64,000 bases of DNA from Roseburia hominis A2-183 (GCF_000225345.1 NC_015977.1:3472001-3536000), one strand, 5' to 3'; counted from the first letter of the stretch, positions 1 through 8,385 are shown. Numbers and translations are program-made. Notes: generated by a model from the letters alone, not told the origin.

Positions 1-1031
1 CCGCCGTTCCGGTAATCTATACGAATGTGCATTTTTGCGCCGCAGTCTTTACAGAAAAGCAAGCCGGACAGAGGGTGGATTTCCCCGTCCCCGTTGGGGC
101 GTCTGATGGGTGCGTTTTCCAAAATCCGCTGTACGGTTTCAAAATCGCTGCGGCTGATAATCGGCTCATGCACATTTTCTGTGATGTGCCACTGGCTCCG
201 GTCTACATAGTGGTTATGTTTATCCCGGAAATGCTTTGTAGTCTTGAAGTTGACTACATCGCCGCAATACTCCTGCCGTGTGAGGATATTGGTCAAGGTG
301 GCTTTGTTCCACTTGCAGCGGTTATCCTCGTTGAGTGTCTTATTTTTACAGGTTCCCCGCCCTCGGTCTTTCATGTAGAAAGTGGGGGTTGGGATTTGCT
401 CCTGTGTCAGATATACGGCGATTTGGTTGCGGTTCTTCCCGCCGATAAACAGACGGAAAATCAAACGGACAACCTCGGCGGCTTCCTCGTCGATTATCCA
501 AAAATCCTTGTTGTCCGGGTCTTTGACATAACCGTAAAGGGCTTCGGTGACAATCGGCTTTCCGCTCATGCCTTTGGTCTTAATGCCCGTTTTCACTTTC
601 TTGCTGATGTCCTTTGCGTACCACTCCGACATGATGTTGATAAAGGGCGCAAACTCCAATGTGTCGGGTTTCTCGCTGTCAATGCCGTTGTTGACTGCGA
701 TAAAGCGCACATTGTTCCGTCTGAATATCTCCATCGCGTTGCCGACTTGGAGATAGTCGCGCCCCCAGCGGGTAAGGTCTTTCATAATGCAGACACCGAT
801 TTTCCCGTTTTCCACATCGTCCATCATGCGGGAGTAGGCGGAACGGTCAAAAAACCTGCCGCTTTCGTCATCGTCGATGTAGTGCCGGATATTGGTTAGG
901 TGCTGCCCTCTGGCATAGTTCTCCAAAAATATTTTTTGGTTCTGTATGCTGTTGCTCTCGCCGCCGTCCCTGTCCTCGTCGCCCACGGAAAGGCGGGAGT
1001 AAAGGGCTGTAATTTTGCTATAATCAGTCAT
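1..1031 (-). CDS. Large serine recombinase (TnpX/TndX-like), C-terminus beyond window
   Basis: Site-specific recombinase of the kind that excises and integrates clostridial mobile elements. The protein begins MTDYSKITALYSRLSVGDED; Ser15 in YSRLS is the expected nucleophile of the resolvase domain. This is followed by the catalytic-domain segments KDLTRWGRDYLQVG and EWYAKDISKKVKTG, then a recombinase domain, then the start of a zinc-ribbon-like region (LFCKDCGAKMH) at the window edge. ATG at 1031 was chosen over ATG at 1037 because the AGGAGG lies 8 nt upstream of it but only 2 nt from the other. About 344 codons are visible and there is no stop, so the gene continues off the left edge. Codon use is GC-rich compared with the AT-rich genes to its right, which suggests a different origin. 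It may be the recombinase of the ICE in this window or of a separate element; the sequence does not decide. Confidence 0.93.
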   Translation of the reverse strand, partial: MTDYSKITALYSRLSVGDEDRDGGESNSIQNQKIFLENYARGQHLTNIRHYIDDDESGRFFDRSAYSRMMDDVENGKIGVCIMKDLTRWGRDYLQVGNAMEIFRRNNVRFIAVNNGIDSEKPDTLEFAPFINIMSEWYAKDISKKVKTGIKTKGMSGKPIVTEALYGYVKDPDNKDFWIIDEEAAEVVRLIFRLFIGGKNRNQIAVYLTQEQIPTPTFYMKDRGRGTCKNKTLNEDNRCKWNKATLTNILTRQEYCGDVVNFKTTKHFRDKHNHYVDRSQWHITENVHEPIISRSDFETVQRILENAPIRRPNGDGEIHPLSGLLFCKDCGAKMHIRIDYRNG

Positions 1032-1060
1032 GTGCATAACCTCCTGTGCGTCCATGTATG

Positions 1061-1125
1061 TGTCATTTACACTTAAAATTATGCACTCCAAGTGACATTT
1101 TTCTTAATAATAAACACTTGTCATT
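1061..1125. other. Repeated TGTCATT/AAGTGACA motifs upstream of the recombinase
   Basis: Just upstream of the recombinase start, TGTCATT (1061-1067), AAGTGACATT (1090-1099) and CACTTGTCATT (1115-1125) occur in mixed orientation. Short repeats like these beside a recombinase gene can be recombinase or accessory-factor binding sites, or part of an element end. The role here is inference. Confidence 0.3.
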
Positions 1126-1190
1126 GAAATGAATCCTATTTGCCGCTTTTTTGAATCCATACAATATAATACTTTATAAAAACATACAAA

Positions 1191-1235
1191 AAAGTCCTCT
1201 TGTACCGAACTTACTGTTCCTTTCAAGAGGACTTT
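1191..1235 (-). terminator. Intrinsic terminator after the 1282-1749 gene
   Basis: A perfect 12-bp inverted repeat, AAAGTCCTCTTG (1191-1202) with CAAGAGGACTTT (1224-1235), has a 21-nt loop. On the minus strand the stem is followed by a run of T residues, as expected for a leftward transcript ending after the gene at 1282. Confidence 0.8.
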
Positions 1236-1281
1236 ATTTATGGCATATACTTCATTTCTTATTTAACAGCACCATTGATTC

Positions 1282-1749
1282 TTAATTATAATACACAGTC
1301 AGTCCTACTGTAACCGTTGATACAGGATATATGTTTCCATGAGTTGTTGTTCCTGAATTCACAATATATATCTGCCATGTACCTGACGGATTTTCTCCAT
1401 TAAAATCGTCTAAATACCATATTTTACTAGATGTCGGACCTGTATAAGAATGCCAACTTCCATTTGGACTCTTTATCCAAAGGGTATATGGATCAGTTCC
1501 ACTCGAAACATTGATTGCCAATTTAACCTGTGTGATTGAAGCATCTGATCCAATTATACTACCAGATGACAAACTGCTGGTTGTTGATTTTCCTCCATTA
1601 ATAGCATTCAGCTTAGTAGTTGTCTTACTATAAAAACTTGAAGCTGCAAATACTGGTGTTACAAAAAGCAAACAAACCATCATACTTACAACAACTGCCA
1701 TAAACGTTTTTCTTGAAACCGTCTTTTTAGCTTTTTCTGATATTCTCAT
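1282..1749 (-). CDS. Exported beta-rich protein, proprotein-convertase P-domain-like
   Basis: A 155-residue secreted protein. A basic N-terminus (MRISEKAKKTVSRKTF) and a hydrophobic stretch ending VFAAS form a clear Sec signal peptide. The mature part has alternating beta-type sequence and ends with a segment like the last strands of the P-domains that follow subtilase-type proteases (ENPSGTWQIYIVNSGTT). There is no protease domain, so the function is unknown. ATG at 1749 was chosen because AGGAGG lies 8 nt upstream; a longer reading frame to 1785 has no such site. It is the last gene of the operon driven from the LytTR-type site at 2545-2578, just before a strong terminator, so it is probably a quorum-controlled exported product. 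Confidence 0.75.
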   Translation of the reverse strand: MRISEKAKKTVSRKTFMAVVVSMMVCLLFVTPVFAASSFYSKTTTKLNAINGGKSTTSSLSSGSIIGSDASITQVKLAINVSSGTDPYTLWIKSPNGSWHSYTGPTSSKIWYLDDFNGENPSGTWQIYIVNSGTTTHGNIYPVSTVTVGLTVYYN

Positions 1750-1797
1750 ATTAGCAACCTCCTTCAAAAATGAAATATATTCCACATAAAAAACATA

Positions 1798-2454
1798 CTA
1801 TATTTTTATATCTACTGATTTCTTGCCACTCTCAACAGACTCTCTGGTAATACCATCCAATGCACCAGCCGGTATTGATTTCCCAGCTTTCCATGTAGGA
1901 TCAGCGGCTTTTGCTGCTTCTGCAAATGCCTGTCTGTATTGATGTTCATATTGTTCCATTGTCCAGCCTGCTGATAAGCGGTCATCCTTATCCATTTTTC
2001 TGTATAAATTGTTATATACGCTCTCCCTTTTGGTAGTATCACCATTTAAAGTACCGTTTTCATTTAAGAATTCTTTCTTTGCCAGTTCAAACATTTCTTC
2101 CCGGCTGCTCTCTGGAATAGAAATGATATGTTTATAACTGTTTCTGTTCTCATCCGTTACAGCAAGTCCTGTTAATCCGGTATTCGGATCAATCCAGTCT
2201 CCGTTTTTGTCATACTGGCTCATCAGGTTCTTAATTGCCTGAACATTTGTAAACATTGCACCGTTTCCATTCTTCATCATCTCACTCAGTGCTGCTTTAT
2301 ACTTTTTACTGTTTGTGTCAATCCCTGCTGCTTTTAATTGTTTTTGTACAGAACTGCTGTTCATTTTGGACAACTGAATATTGTTGACCAAATTTGTTTT
2401 TGATGTTCCAAATGTTGTTTGAAATAAAAAACCGTAGTCCGTAATTCTTGACAT
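1798..2454 (-). CDS. Conserved-looking protein of unknown function, first gene after a LytTR site
   Basis: A 218-residue soluble protein without signal peptide or membrane segments. The N-terminus (MSRITDYGFLFQTTFG) and the Lys/Asn/Ser-rich helical body resemble small Lachnospiraceae proteins of unknown function, but I do not recognise the family with certainty. One segment, DKNGDWIDPNTG, is a D-x-[DN]-x-[DN]-G EF-hand-like loop. GGGAGG lies upstream of the ATG. It starts about 90 bp downstream of the direct-repeat site at 2545-2578 and is followed by the exported protein gene at 1282-1749, so both are probably induced together by the agr-like regulator. Confidence 0.7.
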   Translation of the reverse strand: MSRITDYGFLFQTTFGTSKTNLVNNIQLSKMNSSSVQKQLKAAGIDTNSKKYKAALSEMMKNGNGAMFTNVQAIKNLMSQYDKNGDWIDPNTGLTGLAVTDENRNSYKHIISIPESSREEMFELAKKEFLNENGTLNGDTTKRESVYNNLYRKMDKDDRLSAGWTMEQYEHQYRQAFAEAAKAADPTWKAGKSIPAGALDGITRESVESGKKSVDIKI

Positions 2455-2544
2455 AAGCGAAACCTCCCATCATTAAATTTTTTATATGTATCATCCACTT
2501 TATTTTTTTCTATCGACACACCCCTTCTGATATTTTACCTTTTC

Positions 2545-2578
2545 TGCACCAAGTACGATTTTTTTGCACGAAGTAAGA
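2545..2578 (-). promoter_or_regulatory. LytTR-type direct-repeat operator for the 2454-1282 operon
   Basis: TGCACCAAGTACGA (2545-2558) and TGCACGAAGTAAGA (2565-2578) repeat with a 20-bp period, about two helical turns, as expected for a LytTR-domain regulator dimer. On the minus strand the repeats are followed after about 12 nt by a TAAAAT -10-like box and then the gene starting at 2454. Almost the same repeat plus downstream promoter sequence recurs at 8756-8789. Confidence 0.75.
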
Positions 2579-2610
2579 CTTTTTACAAAAAAATAGCCAA
2601 AAATGCTCTT

Positions 2611-3903
2611 TTATGAATTAAGGAATAACTCAGCAATAAATTTATTTCCATCATTCTTCAATGTTAAATCTCCATCATATTTTTTTATACTGCTCTGAAC
2701 ATTCAGCAGTCCTATTCCACCATTTTTTCCTTTATTTGATACTGGAAAACCATTTCTCCACTTTACTTCATTACAATTATTTTCAATGCTGACAACTATC
2801 ATCTTATGATATGAACCAATCTTAATGCAAATATATTTCTCGCCTTTCAGCTTTTCTGTTGCTTCAATCGCATTATCTAATAAATTTCCAAAAATAGTTG
2901 TAATGTCGATTGGTTCAATGAAATTCAAATTCACATTATCTACCTTTATTGTTACTGAAATCCCCTTTTCTCTCATAACAGCTTCTTTATCAGTAAGAAG
3001 TATATTCAAGATCGGATTTTCTGTGTATTGAACCGGAATGAGCGGCTTCAACAACTCTCTGATCTTTGTTGCATATTCTCCTGCCGTTTTTTCCTGCTCT
3101 GCACCATATAACCCTTCGATTGCTTTAATATGCTTATTTACATCATGTAATATCTGAATGGTTTGATCATACTTTTTTGTCTGGGTCAAATAGTATTCGT
3201 ATTGTACCTTTGCCTGCTGCTCTAATGCGATCAACTGCTTTTCGTAATAGTTCTTTTCATCTGCCATTTTTACAAAATATAAAAGGTATAAATCTGCCAG
3301 AACAATACATCCCATGTTGACTGCACACAAATAATTTTCTTCTCCATTTTTAAAATTCTCTACAATTACACTCATGTTAATCAGACTGTATAGAAGTATA
3401 ATTCCATACATGATGTACCGTGTCTTTGAATAAGGGACATCACTTTTTTTCACAAACCTGTTTATAAATGTGTAATACAAAAAAATAAGTATCACCTTTG
3501 AAAATGTTACCTCAAGGCAATAAAGCATAGTTTCATTCACATTTTTTATATCTGCGGCTTGCAAAATGCATTGTAAAAGAATCACTCCCAATGATTCACA
3601 AACAGACATACAAAATACTAATGCTTCACATTCAATAATACGTCTTAAGGGTTTATCTATATCCTCATAATACAGAACATATGCTATAATCCCTGTCAAA
3701 ACGCCCCAGACTATTAGATTTAATATGGAATGATTGAGCATATTTATACAGAATGTAAATATTACTGTGGTAGTCTCAATCACAATATATACATATCTAT
3801 TTCGACTACTCTTTTTATACTTTCCATTCATAAACTGAAATAATATCGTACTTATTATAAAACATGAAAGTGCATTACATAATACCAGTAAAATCGTATT
3901 CAT
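2611..3903 (-). CDS. AgrC-like sensor histidine kinase (GHKL), second system
   Basis: A 430-residue membrane receptor kinase. The first ~210 residues contain about six hydrophobic segments, the usual peptide-sensing domain of AgrC/ComD receptors. A coiled linker leads to the phosphoacceptor region (HDVNKHIKAIEGL) and a GHKL ATPase with N-box NLLDNAIEATEKL and G-box NGGIGLLNVQSSIKKY. It lies 8 bp downstream of the LytTR response regulator gene (3912-4646), so the two form a cognate pair. This is one of two such pairs in the locus, although only one agrB/agrD set is present. Confidence 0.9.
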   Translation of the reverse strand: MNTILLVLCNALSCFIISTILFQFMNGKYKKSSRNRYVYIVIETTTVIFTFCINMLNHSILNLIVWGVLTGIIAYVLYYEDIDKPLRRIIECEALVFCMSVCESLGVILLQCILQAADIKNVNETMLYCLEVTFSKVILIFLYYTFINRFVKKSDVPYSKTRYIMYGIILLYSLINMSVIVENFKNGEENYLCAVNMGCIVLADLYLLYFVKMADEKNYYEKQLIALEQQAKVQYEYYLTQTKKYDQTIQILHDVNKHIKAIEGLYGAEQEKTAGEYATKIRELLKPLIPVQYTENPILNILLTDKEAVMREKGISVTIKVDNVNLNFIEPIDITTIFGNLLDNAIEATEKLKGEKYICIKIGSYHKMIVVSIENNCNEVKWRNGFPVSNKGKNGGIGLLNVQSSIKKYDGDLTLKNDGNKFIAELFLNS

Positions 3904-3911
3904 TTTTCCTC

Positions 3912-4646
3912 CTATGAATTTCTCTGCAAAAATTTATTTACTTCTTCTCTAAAATCGTTGCTTCTCCTTTGTGCAATCTGAAGTTCTTTTCCATTATCCA
4001 TATAAATAATAAAGCCCTTTATTTTTTCAATATGCCTTAAATTAACCAGATTTCCTCTACAATTCACAACAAAATCATATGGTTGCAGTTCTTCAACCAG
4101 TTTTTCAAAGATACAATCATACTCATATGTAATATCAGACAATGCTATCAGTACTTTTCTGGATCTTTTTATGTATTCAAAATATAAAATATCCCTCAGT
4201 TTCAGTTTGATCGACAGATACTCTTTTCCATTGCTGTCAGTCACTTTATAAAAATTCTTTTCTACTATGGCATCCGGCAGTTGATTCAGAAGTTCCAATA
4301 TCTGCAATTCCAATTTATCATATTCCAGTGGTTTACATAGAAATGAAAATGCATGAACTTCGTTAATGACCTGCATACAATATTCTTCATAACTCGTAAT
4401 ATACACTAATTTCACATCTGGAAATTTTTCTTTCAATTTTCTCCCCAGTTTAATACCATTCAGTTCTTCCATCGAAATATCTAAAATTCCGATATCAATA
4501 CGACTGATATTTTCAAGCATTTGATTTGCAGACATAAATTTCTCTATATGATAAGCAATCTTTTGACCTGTAAAAATCTTATGCAGCATATTCACTGCAC
4601 ACTCAAGATCTGCTATATCGTCATCACAAACAGCAATTTCCAGCAT
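3912..4646 (-). CDS. AgrA-like LytTR response regulator, second system
   Basis: A DNA-binding response regulator. The N-terminal receiver domain starts LEIAVCDDD and has the phosphoacceptor Asp in GILDISMEELNG. The C-terminal LytTR domain includes the typical segments FVVNCRGNLVNLRHIEKIKG and IAQRRSNDFREEVNKFL. ATG at 4646 is preceded by AAGGTGAG; a GTG at 4655 is also possible. It is transcribed with the kinase gene 2611-3903. A reasonable inference is that this regulator binds one of the two direct-repeat classes in the locus. Confidence 0.9.
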   Translation of the reverse strand: MLEIAVCDDDIADLECAVNMLHKIFTGQKIAYHIEKFMSANQMLENISRIDIGILDISMEELNGIKLGRKLKEKFPDVKLVYITSYEEYCMQVINEVHAFSFLCKPLEYDKLELQILELLNQLPDAIVEKNFYKVTDSNGKEYLSIKLKLRDILYFEYIKRSRKVLIALSDITYEYDCIFEKLVEELQPYDFVVNCRGNLVNLRHIEKIKGFIIYMDNGKELQIAQRRSNDFREEVNKFLQRNS

Positions 4647-4753
4647 ATTACTCACCTTCTTCCTATCTTCCTACTATATCGGTAATTTTTATTTTTCCAT
4701 TAAATAAATATAAAGCACTCCGCATATTATCTAAATAAATATCATATATATAG

Positions 4754-4784
4754 AAAATGTGCCATCATCTTGACGGCACATTTT
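4754..4784 (-). terminator. Bidirectional-looking terminator between agrB and the second kinase/regulator pair
   Basis: A perfect 10-bp stem, AAAATGTGCC (4754-4763) with GGCACATTTT (4775-4784), has an 11-nt loop and T-rich flanks on both strands. It lies downstream of agrB and of the LytTR-type site at 4903-4937, so it may end either the agrDB transcript or a short transcript started at that site. Confidence 0.7.
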
Positions 4785-4902
4785 TCATTGTTGCTTTTGC
4801 TGTCAAAAAAATCAATTATACAAACTATTACAAATACTATTGATAACTTTTTTACTACTTCACCATAACCATATCATTTTTCCTACTTTTTTCAATATAT
4901 CT

Positions 4903-4937
4903 TACACGAAGTACGATTTTTTCAACACAAAATACGA
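4903..4937 (-). promoter_or_regulatory. LytTR-type direct-repeat site downstream of agrB
   Basis: TACACGAAGTACGA (4903-4916) and AACACAAAATACGA (4924-4937) repeat with a 21-bp period and share the core of the sites at 2545 and 8756. The orientation matches the other sites and points leftward; a TATATT -10-like box follows on the minus strand. There is no open reading frame of useful size between here and the terminator at 4754-4784, so it would drive either a short noncoding transcript or, by read-through, the regulator/kinase pair at 4646-2611. Confidence 0.65.
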
Positions 4938-5020
4938 CAAAACGTAAATTTCTACCCATCTTAGCCCAATCTTATGTAAAAGCAGTCACAAATTTAATAT
5001 ATCATTTTAAGAAGATTTTT

Positions 5021-5605
5021 CTATTGCACATATCGTTTCACTGCAATCTTTCCCATAACCATAAATACTGCTACCAGGACTATACTTACATACCCAGCAT
5101 AAAAATAATCTTGCAGATCCAGACAAAACAAAATGATAAGAACACATACCTGCAATGCCGTTATGCAATGTGTTACCCTTGCATAATACCTTCTTTCTTC
5201 CTCATCAAGCGGTTTATTGATACTTTCCACTGGGGCAAGGACAATAATAATTACCACGGCAAGAACTCCGATCAATAAAATCAAGGCATTAGGAACATTT
5301 TTCATTACAGGCTCATATGTATAAACCGGAATAAATAAAATTGCCATTGATATCAAAAAACAGCCGATTCTACTCTTACAGTGGCTGCCCCCACTATAGC
5401 TTCTCAACGAGGCATAAAATAACAGGAAGACCAGAACAAGTCCCGGTCTCCCCGTCACAATGCCAAATATTCCAGAAGCCAAAAGGTTTCCTGCAACAAC
5501 AATACCATTTTCTATCCCATATTGGTACAGTTCTGCATCCTCTTTTTGCACAATCCCCTTTTGTATCAATATTTCATTTATCTTCTTTGCAAATTTAGCA
5601 ATCAT
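5021..5605 (-). CDS. agrB: AgrB-like pheromone-processing membrane protease
   Basis: A 194-residue integral membrane cysteine endopeptidase that cleaves the C-terminal tail from AgrD and forms the thiolactone peptide. The catalytic pair is visible in RSYSGGSHCKSRIGCFL: His75 and Cys82, with the same seven-residue spacing as in staphylococcal AgrB. The rest is four to six hydrophobic segments. Length is normal for the family. The gene starts 14 bp after agrD, with AAGGTGG about 10 nt before the ATG, so the order is agrD-agrB, the reverse of staphylococci. Confidence 0.93.
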   Translation of the reverse strand: MIAKFAKKINEILIQKGIVQKEDAELYQYGIENGIVVAGNLLASGIFGIVTGRPGLVLVFLLFYASLRSYSGGSHCKSRIGCFLISMAILFIPVYTYEPVMKNVPNALILLIGVLAVVIIIVLAPVESINKPLDEEERRYYARVTHCITALQVCVLIILFCLDLQDYFYAGYVSIVLVAVFMVMGKIAVKRYVQ

Positions 5606-5619
5606 ACCCTGTTACCACC

Positions 5620-5784
5620 TTAAAATTTTCTAAGTTTTTTCGCATTATCCGGTAACTTGTCCTGTCCGAAAATAAACCAGCAGCAACGGTTCATATTTGT
5701 TGCAGTTACCGTAAGGGCAAGTGCTGCCACGCTGCTTAATGCTCCATGACTGAGTCGGTTCATCAATCTTCTTAATTTTGACAT
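5620..5784 (-). CDS. agrD: AgrD-like autoinducer peptide precursor
   Basis: A 54-codon gene with AGGAGG 9-10 nt upstream of the ATG at 5784. The N-terminus is an amphipathic basic leader (MSKLRRLMNRLSHGALSS) followed by a hydrophobic segment; the C-terminal part reads NRCCWFIFGQDKLPDNAKK with a short basic end. In staphylococcal AgrD the ring is five residues starting at Cys, and the conserved Pro lies six residues after the ring. Applying that spacing here gives a ring from Cys35 to Phe39 (C-W-F-I-F) with Pro45 in place. Cys34 would then lie just outside the ring. It is immediately upstream of agrB and downstream of a direct-repeat operator at 5849-5878. The ring assignment is inference. Confidence 0.88.
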   Translation of the reverse strand: MSKLRRLMNRLSHGALSSVAALALTVTATNMNRCCWFIFGQDKLPDNAKKLRKF

Positions 5785-5848
5785 ATATGTATGTCCTCCT
5801 TTTCATTTGATGAATGCACTATATCATACTTTACAGGAAAATCCGTCA

Positions 5849-5878
5849 AAGTGTAACAGATTGACATTTAAGTGTAAC
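5849..5878 (-). promoter_or_regulatory. AgrA-type operator for agrDB: two 9-bp repeats, 12-bp spacer
   Basis: AAGTGTAAC occurs at 5849-5857 and again, identical, at 5870-5878, a 21-bp period. This is the geometry of the AgrA-binding repeats in staphylococcal agr promoters, with a different sequence. On the minus strand the second copy overlaps a TTGACG -35-like box, and a TATAGT -10-like box follows at an unusually long spacing of about 20 bp, typical of activator-dependent agr promoters. It sits between the first kinase gene and agrD, so it is the probable autoinduction site. Confidence 0.75.
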
Positions 5879-5887
5879 GCTTTGCAT

Positions 5888-7174
5888 TTATTCCTTCACT
5901 TCAATTCCATAGAGCATTGCAGAAACCTCAAATATATCCCCTTTATCTGTAAAACTGACCGTTCCATTGTATTTTTCTACCACTTTGCGAACGCTCTGAA
6001 CACCATGCCCATGTCTGATATTATCTTTCTTGGTTGTTTTCAGGCTTTTATTTTTCTTTCCTGTTTTGCTGTTTGTTATTATAAGAAGCAAAATCCCGGA
6101 CTGGTACTTATTTTCAATCTTTACAAAACGCTGTCCCTCCGGCACCTTGCTACAGGCTTCTACCGCATTATCCACAAGATTTCCATACAATACACCTATA
6201 TCCCCGTGATCAAGCTGCATCTGCTTTGGAATACGAATAGATGTTTCTACTTTTATTCCCCTTGCCTTTGCCCTGCCAAATTTAATGCGGAGCACAGAAT
6301 CTACGATTGGATTATCAGAATACTGCTTTTCATCTATCTGCTCAAATTCCATGCACATCGCACCGATTTTCTCTGAAAGTTCCTGCCCATCACTATTTTC
6401 CACCAGATGATACAGTTCATGCAATTTATGTTTCATATCGTGCTTTAACTTCTGCACTTCCTTATTCTGTTTTTCTGCTTCTTCATAATAGATGTCTTTA
6501 TAGTGCATTTCTTCCCTGTACATTGCATCCTCATACTGTTTTTGCACAAGATAATTAAAACGTTCCATCATATACAGCATAAAATAATCTGTCAGGACAA
6601 TGGAAATTACAATACTGGCACACATAAGCAGGCTTTTTTCACCGCCAGCTTCCAATGACAAAAGAATAACAAAGCAACAATTCAACACCGTAAAGGTAAA
6701 TACCATAACCAGCACACCCAAAATTTCTCTTGGAAAGTCGGCAATCTGCATCCCTTTCTTTGAAATCAATTTTGACAGAATATACATCACATTTCCACGA
6801 ACAAAGCTGCATATTACCATTACAAAATAATATTTATAACTTTCGCCCACATGAAAATTCATCGCATGGAGTAACAGCAAGGCTACAGGTTCAAACAGCA
6901 TTCCAATACCCATGAATGTCACAATATTTATAATTCTCGTCCACATTCCTGATTCATAATAAAATGATAACAGTATAAGCACAATCAAAAGAGTCGCAAG
7001 ATTCAGATACGGATTTTTTATGTTGCTGACAAATGTCCATATAATTGCAGCAATGGTAAATCCAGCCCATATCCATACCTTTGATACTGGTTTCATTTTC
7101 TTATTGGAATGAAAATAATACATAAACACTGCCAGATCAAACAGGCTGATGGCAAAGCGTATCACATATTCCAT
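5888..7174 (-). CDS. AgrC-like sensor histidine kinase (GHKL), first system
   Basis: A 428-residue membrane receptor kinase. Six to seven hydrophobic segments in the first ~200 residues form the sensor. The phosphoacceptor region is KHDMKHKLHELYHLV, and the GHKL ATPase has N-box GNLVDNAVEACSKV and G-box RHGHGVQSVRKVVEKY. It lies 2 bp after the LytTR regulator gene (7177-7884) and about 100 bp before agrD, so it is the most likely receptor for the local pheromone. Confidence 0.9.
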   Translation of the reverse strand: MEYVIRFAISLFDLAVFMYYFHSNKKMKPVSKVWIWAGFTIAAIIWTFVSNIKNPYLNLATLLIVLILLSFYYESGMWTRIINIVTFMGIGMLFEPVALLLLHAMNFHVGESYKYYFVMVICSFVRGNVMYILSKLISKKGMQIADFPREILGVLVMVFTFTVLNCCFVILLSLEAGGEKSLLMCASIVISIVLTDYFMLYMMERFNYLVQKQYEDAMYREEMHYKDIYYEEAEKQNKEVQKLKHDMKHKLHELYHLVENSDGQELSEKIGAMCMEFEQIDEKQYSDNPIVDSVLRIKFGRAKARGIKVETSIRIPKQMQLDHGDIGVLYGNLVDNAVEACSKVPEGQRFVKIENKYQSGILLLIITNSKTGKKNKSLKTTKKDNIRHGHGVQSVRKVVEKYNGTVSFTDKGDIFEVSAMLYGIEVKE

Positions 7175-7176
7175 CC

Positions 7177-7884
7177 TTAAACCATCCTCCTTACAAACTC
7201 CATATGTTTTTCTTTTAAATTCTGCTTATGGGAACGAGCAATCAGAAGTCTTTCTTCATTGTCCATCACTACTTCATCTCCCTCAATCGCCCTGATATGC
7301 CCAAGATTGATGATATATGATACATGAATATGGGCAAAGACCTTATCATCAAGCTGTTTCCATATTTCTTCAGTTGTCATATTTGCCTTGAAATTTTCTG
7401 AGATCGTATGTATCACTGCCTGACGACCTTTCTTCTCAAAATACACAATATCATCGCAGCTAATACGAAACTGATTTTTTCGGAACTGAAAGACAAAGTC
7501 ACGCTTTATCATATGAAGATACTGCATGGCTTTTAAAAGGACGGACTCCAGCTTTTCCACTGTAATCGGTTTAGAAATATAGTCAAAGGTAATAACCTCA
7601 AAAACATCCATAACATACTGCGTATATCCAGTCAGGAATACAAACAATGCTTTGGCATCTATTTTCCGGATTTCTTTTGCAAGCTGCAAACCATTCATCT
7701 CCGGCATTTCAATGTCAAATATATACAGATGATACATTTCCCCATCATCTATAACATGCTTCAGCAACTCCTTCGCTGTAAAATACACTTCATAAGAAAA
7801 CTGGTACTGCACTAACTTATCAAAAGCACTTTCCAGCATTTCTACATCTGTTCTGCTGTCATCACAGACCGCAATATTAAGCAT
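7177..7884 (-). CDS. AgrA-like LytTR response regulator, first system
   Basis: A 235-residue response regulator. The receiver domain starts MLNIAVCDDSRTD and has the phosphoacceptor Asp in YIFDIEMPEMNG and the conserved Lys in ISKPITVEKL. The C-terminal LytTR DNA-binding domain contains FAHIHVSYIINLGHIRAIEG and LIARSHKQNLKEKHMEF. It is cotranscribed with the kinase 5888-7174. Being next to agrD, it is the best candidate for binding the AAGTGTAAC repeats at 5849-5878, although that is inference. Confidence 0.9.
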   Translation of the reverse strand: MLNIAVCDDSRTDVEMLESAFDKLVQYQFSYEVYFTAKELLKHVIDDGEMYHLYIFDIEMPEMNGLQLAKEIRKIDAKALFVFLTGYTQYVMDVFEVITFDYISKPITVEKLESVLLKAMQYLHMIKRDFVFQFRKNQFRISCDDIVYFEKKGRQAVIHTISENFKANMTTEEIWKQLDDKVFAHIHVSYIINLGHIRAIEGDEVVMDNEERLLIARSHKQNLKEKHMEFVRRMV

Positions 7885-7928
7885 AACACTTCCTCCTTTT
7901 CGGGCTTGGAAGTAGGAAGCACTTCAAT

Positions 7929-8261
7929 TTATCTAATCAACTTAGATAAATAAGCCAGCACACGGTCAAAAAAATCATTTCTCTGCTCCTTTGTGCTGTT
8001 CGCAACATAGTAATCCAGATTAAAATCTTTCATACTGCTCTCACCTGTTATCAGATATGTAGGATCAATTCCATATTTATGATAGAGTGTCAACACTTTA
8101 TCTACAGATATTCCCGTTATACCCGCCTCAAGCTTTCGATAATGTTCTACTGTAACATCCAATACATCCGCAATTTCTGACTTTTCGAGGTTCATATTCA
8201 GTCTTGCCTCTCTTAGTCTCTTTCCTATCTGTATATTGGCATCTTTTCTTCCTGTGTCCAA
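7929..8261 (-). CDS. XRE-family helix-turn-helix regulator
   Basis: A small transcriptional regulator of about 110 residues. Near the N-terminus is a Cro/CI-type HTH (IGKRLREARLNMNLEKSEIADVLDVTVEHYRKLEAG), followed by a short region linking to a helical C-terminus. No good ribosome-binding site precedes the in-frame ATGs at 8333 or 8282; a TTG at 8261 is preceded by AAGAGGTG at 7 nt and is preferred. It lies directly upstream of the first regulator/kinase pair and may control the agr operon. Confidence 0.75.
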   Translation of the reverse strand: MDTGRKDANIQIGKRLREARLNMNLEKSEIADVLDVTVEHYRKLEAGITGISVDKVLTLYHKYGIDPTYLITGESSMKDFNLDYYVANSTKEQRNDFFDRVLAYLSKLIR

Positions 8262-8385
8262 GATTTTGCACCTCTTTTCCATGTTAATCATATCAATGGG
8301 ACTTTGATTCTCATAGTCCAGAAAACAACCCAACGCACATCATTTTATGCTCGTAAGTAGGTTAATTTGTGCTTTTATTAAAAAA

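Noticed and set aside
27..899. A 290-codon plus-strand open frame
   Set aside because: It is the antisense of the serine recombinase, which has clear resolvase motifs and a ribosome-binding site on the minus strand.
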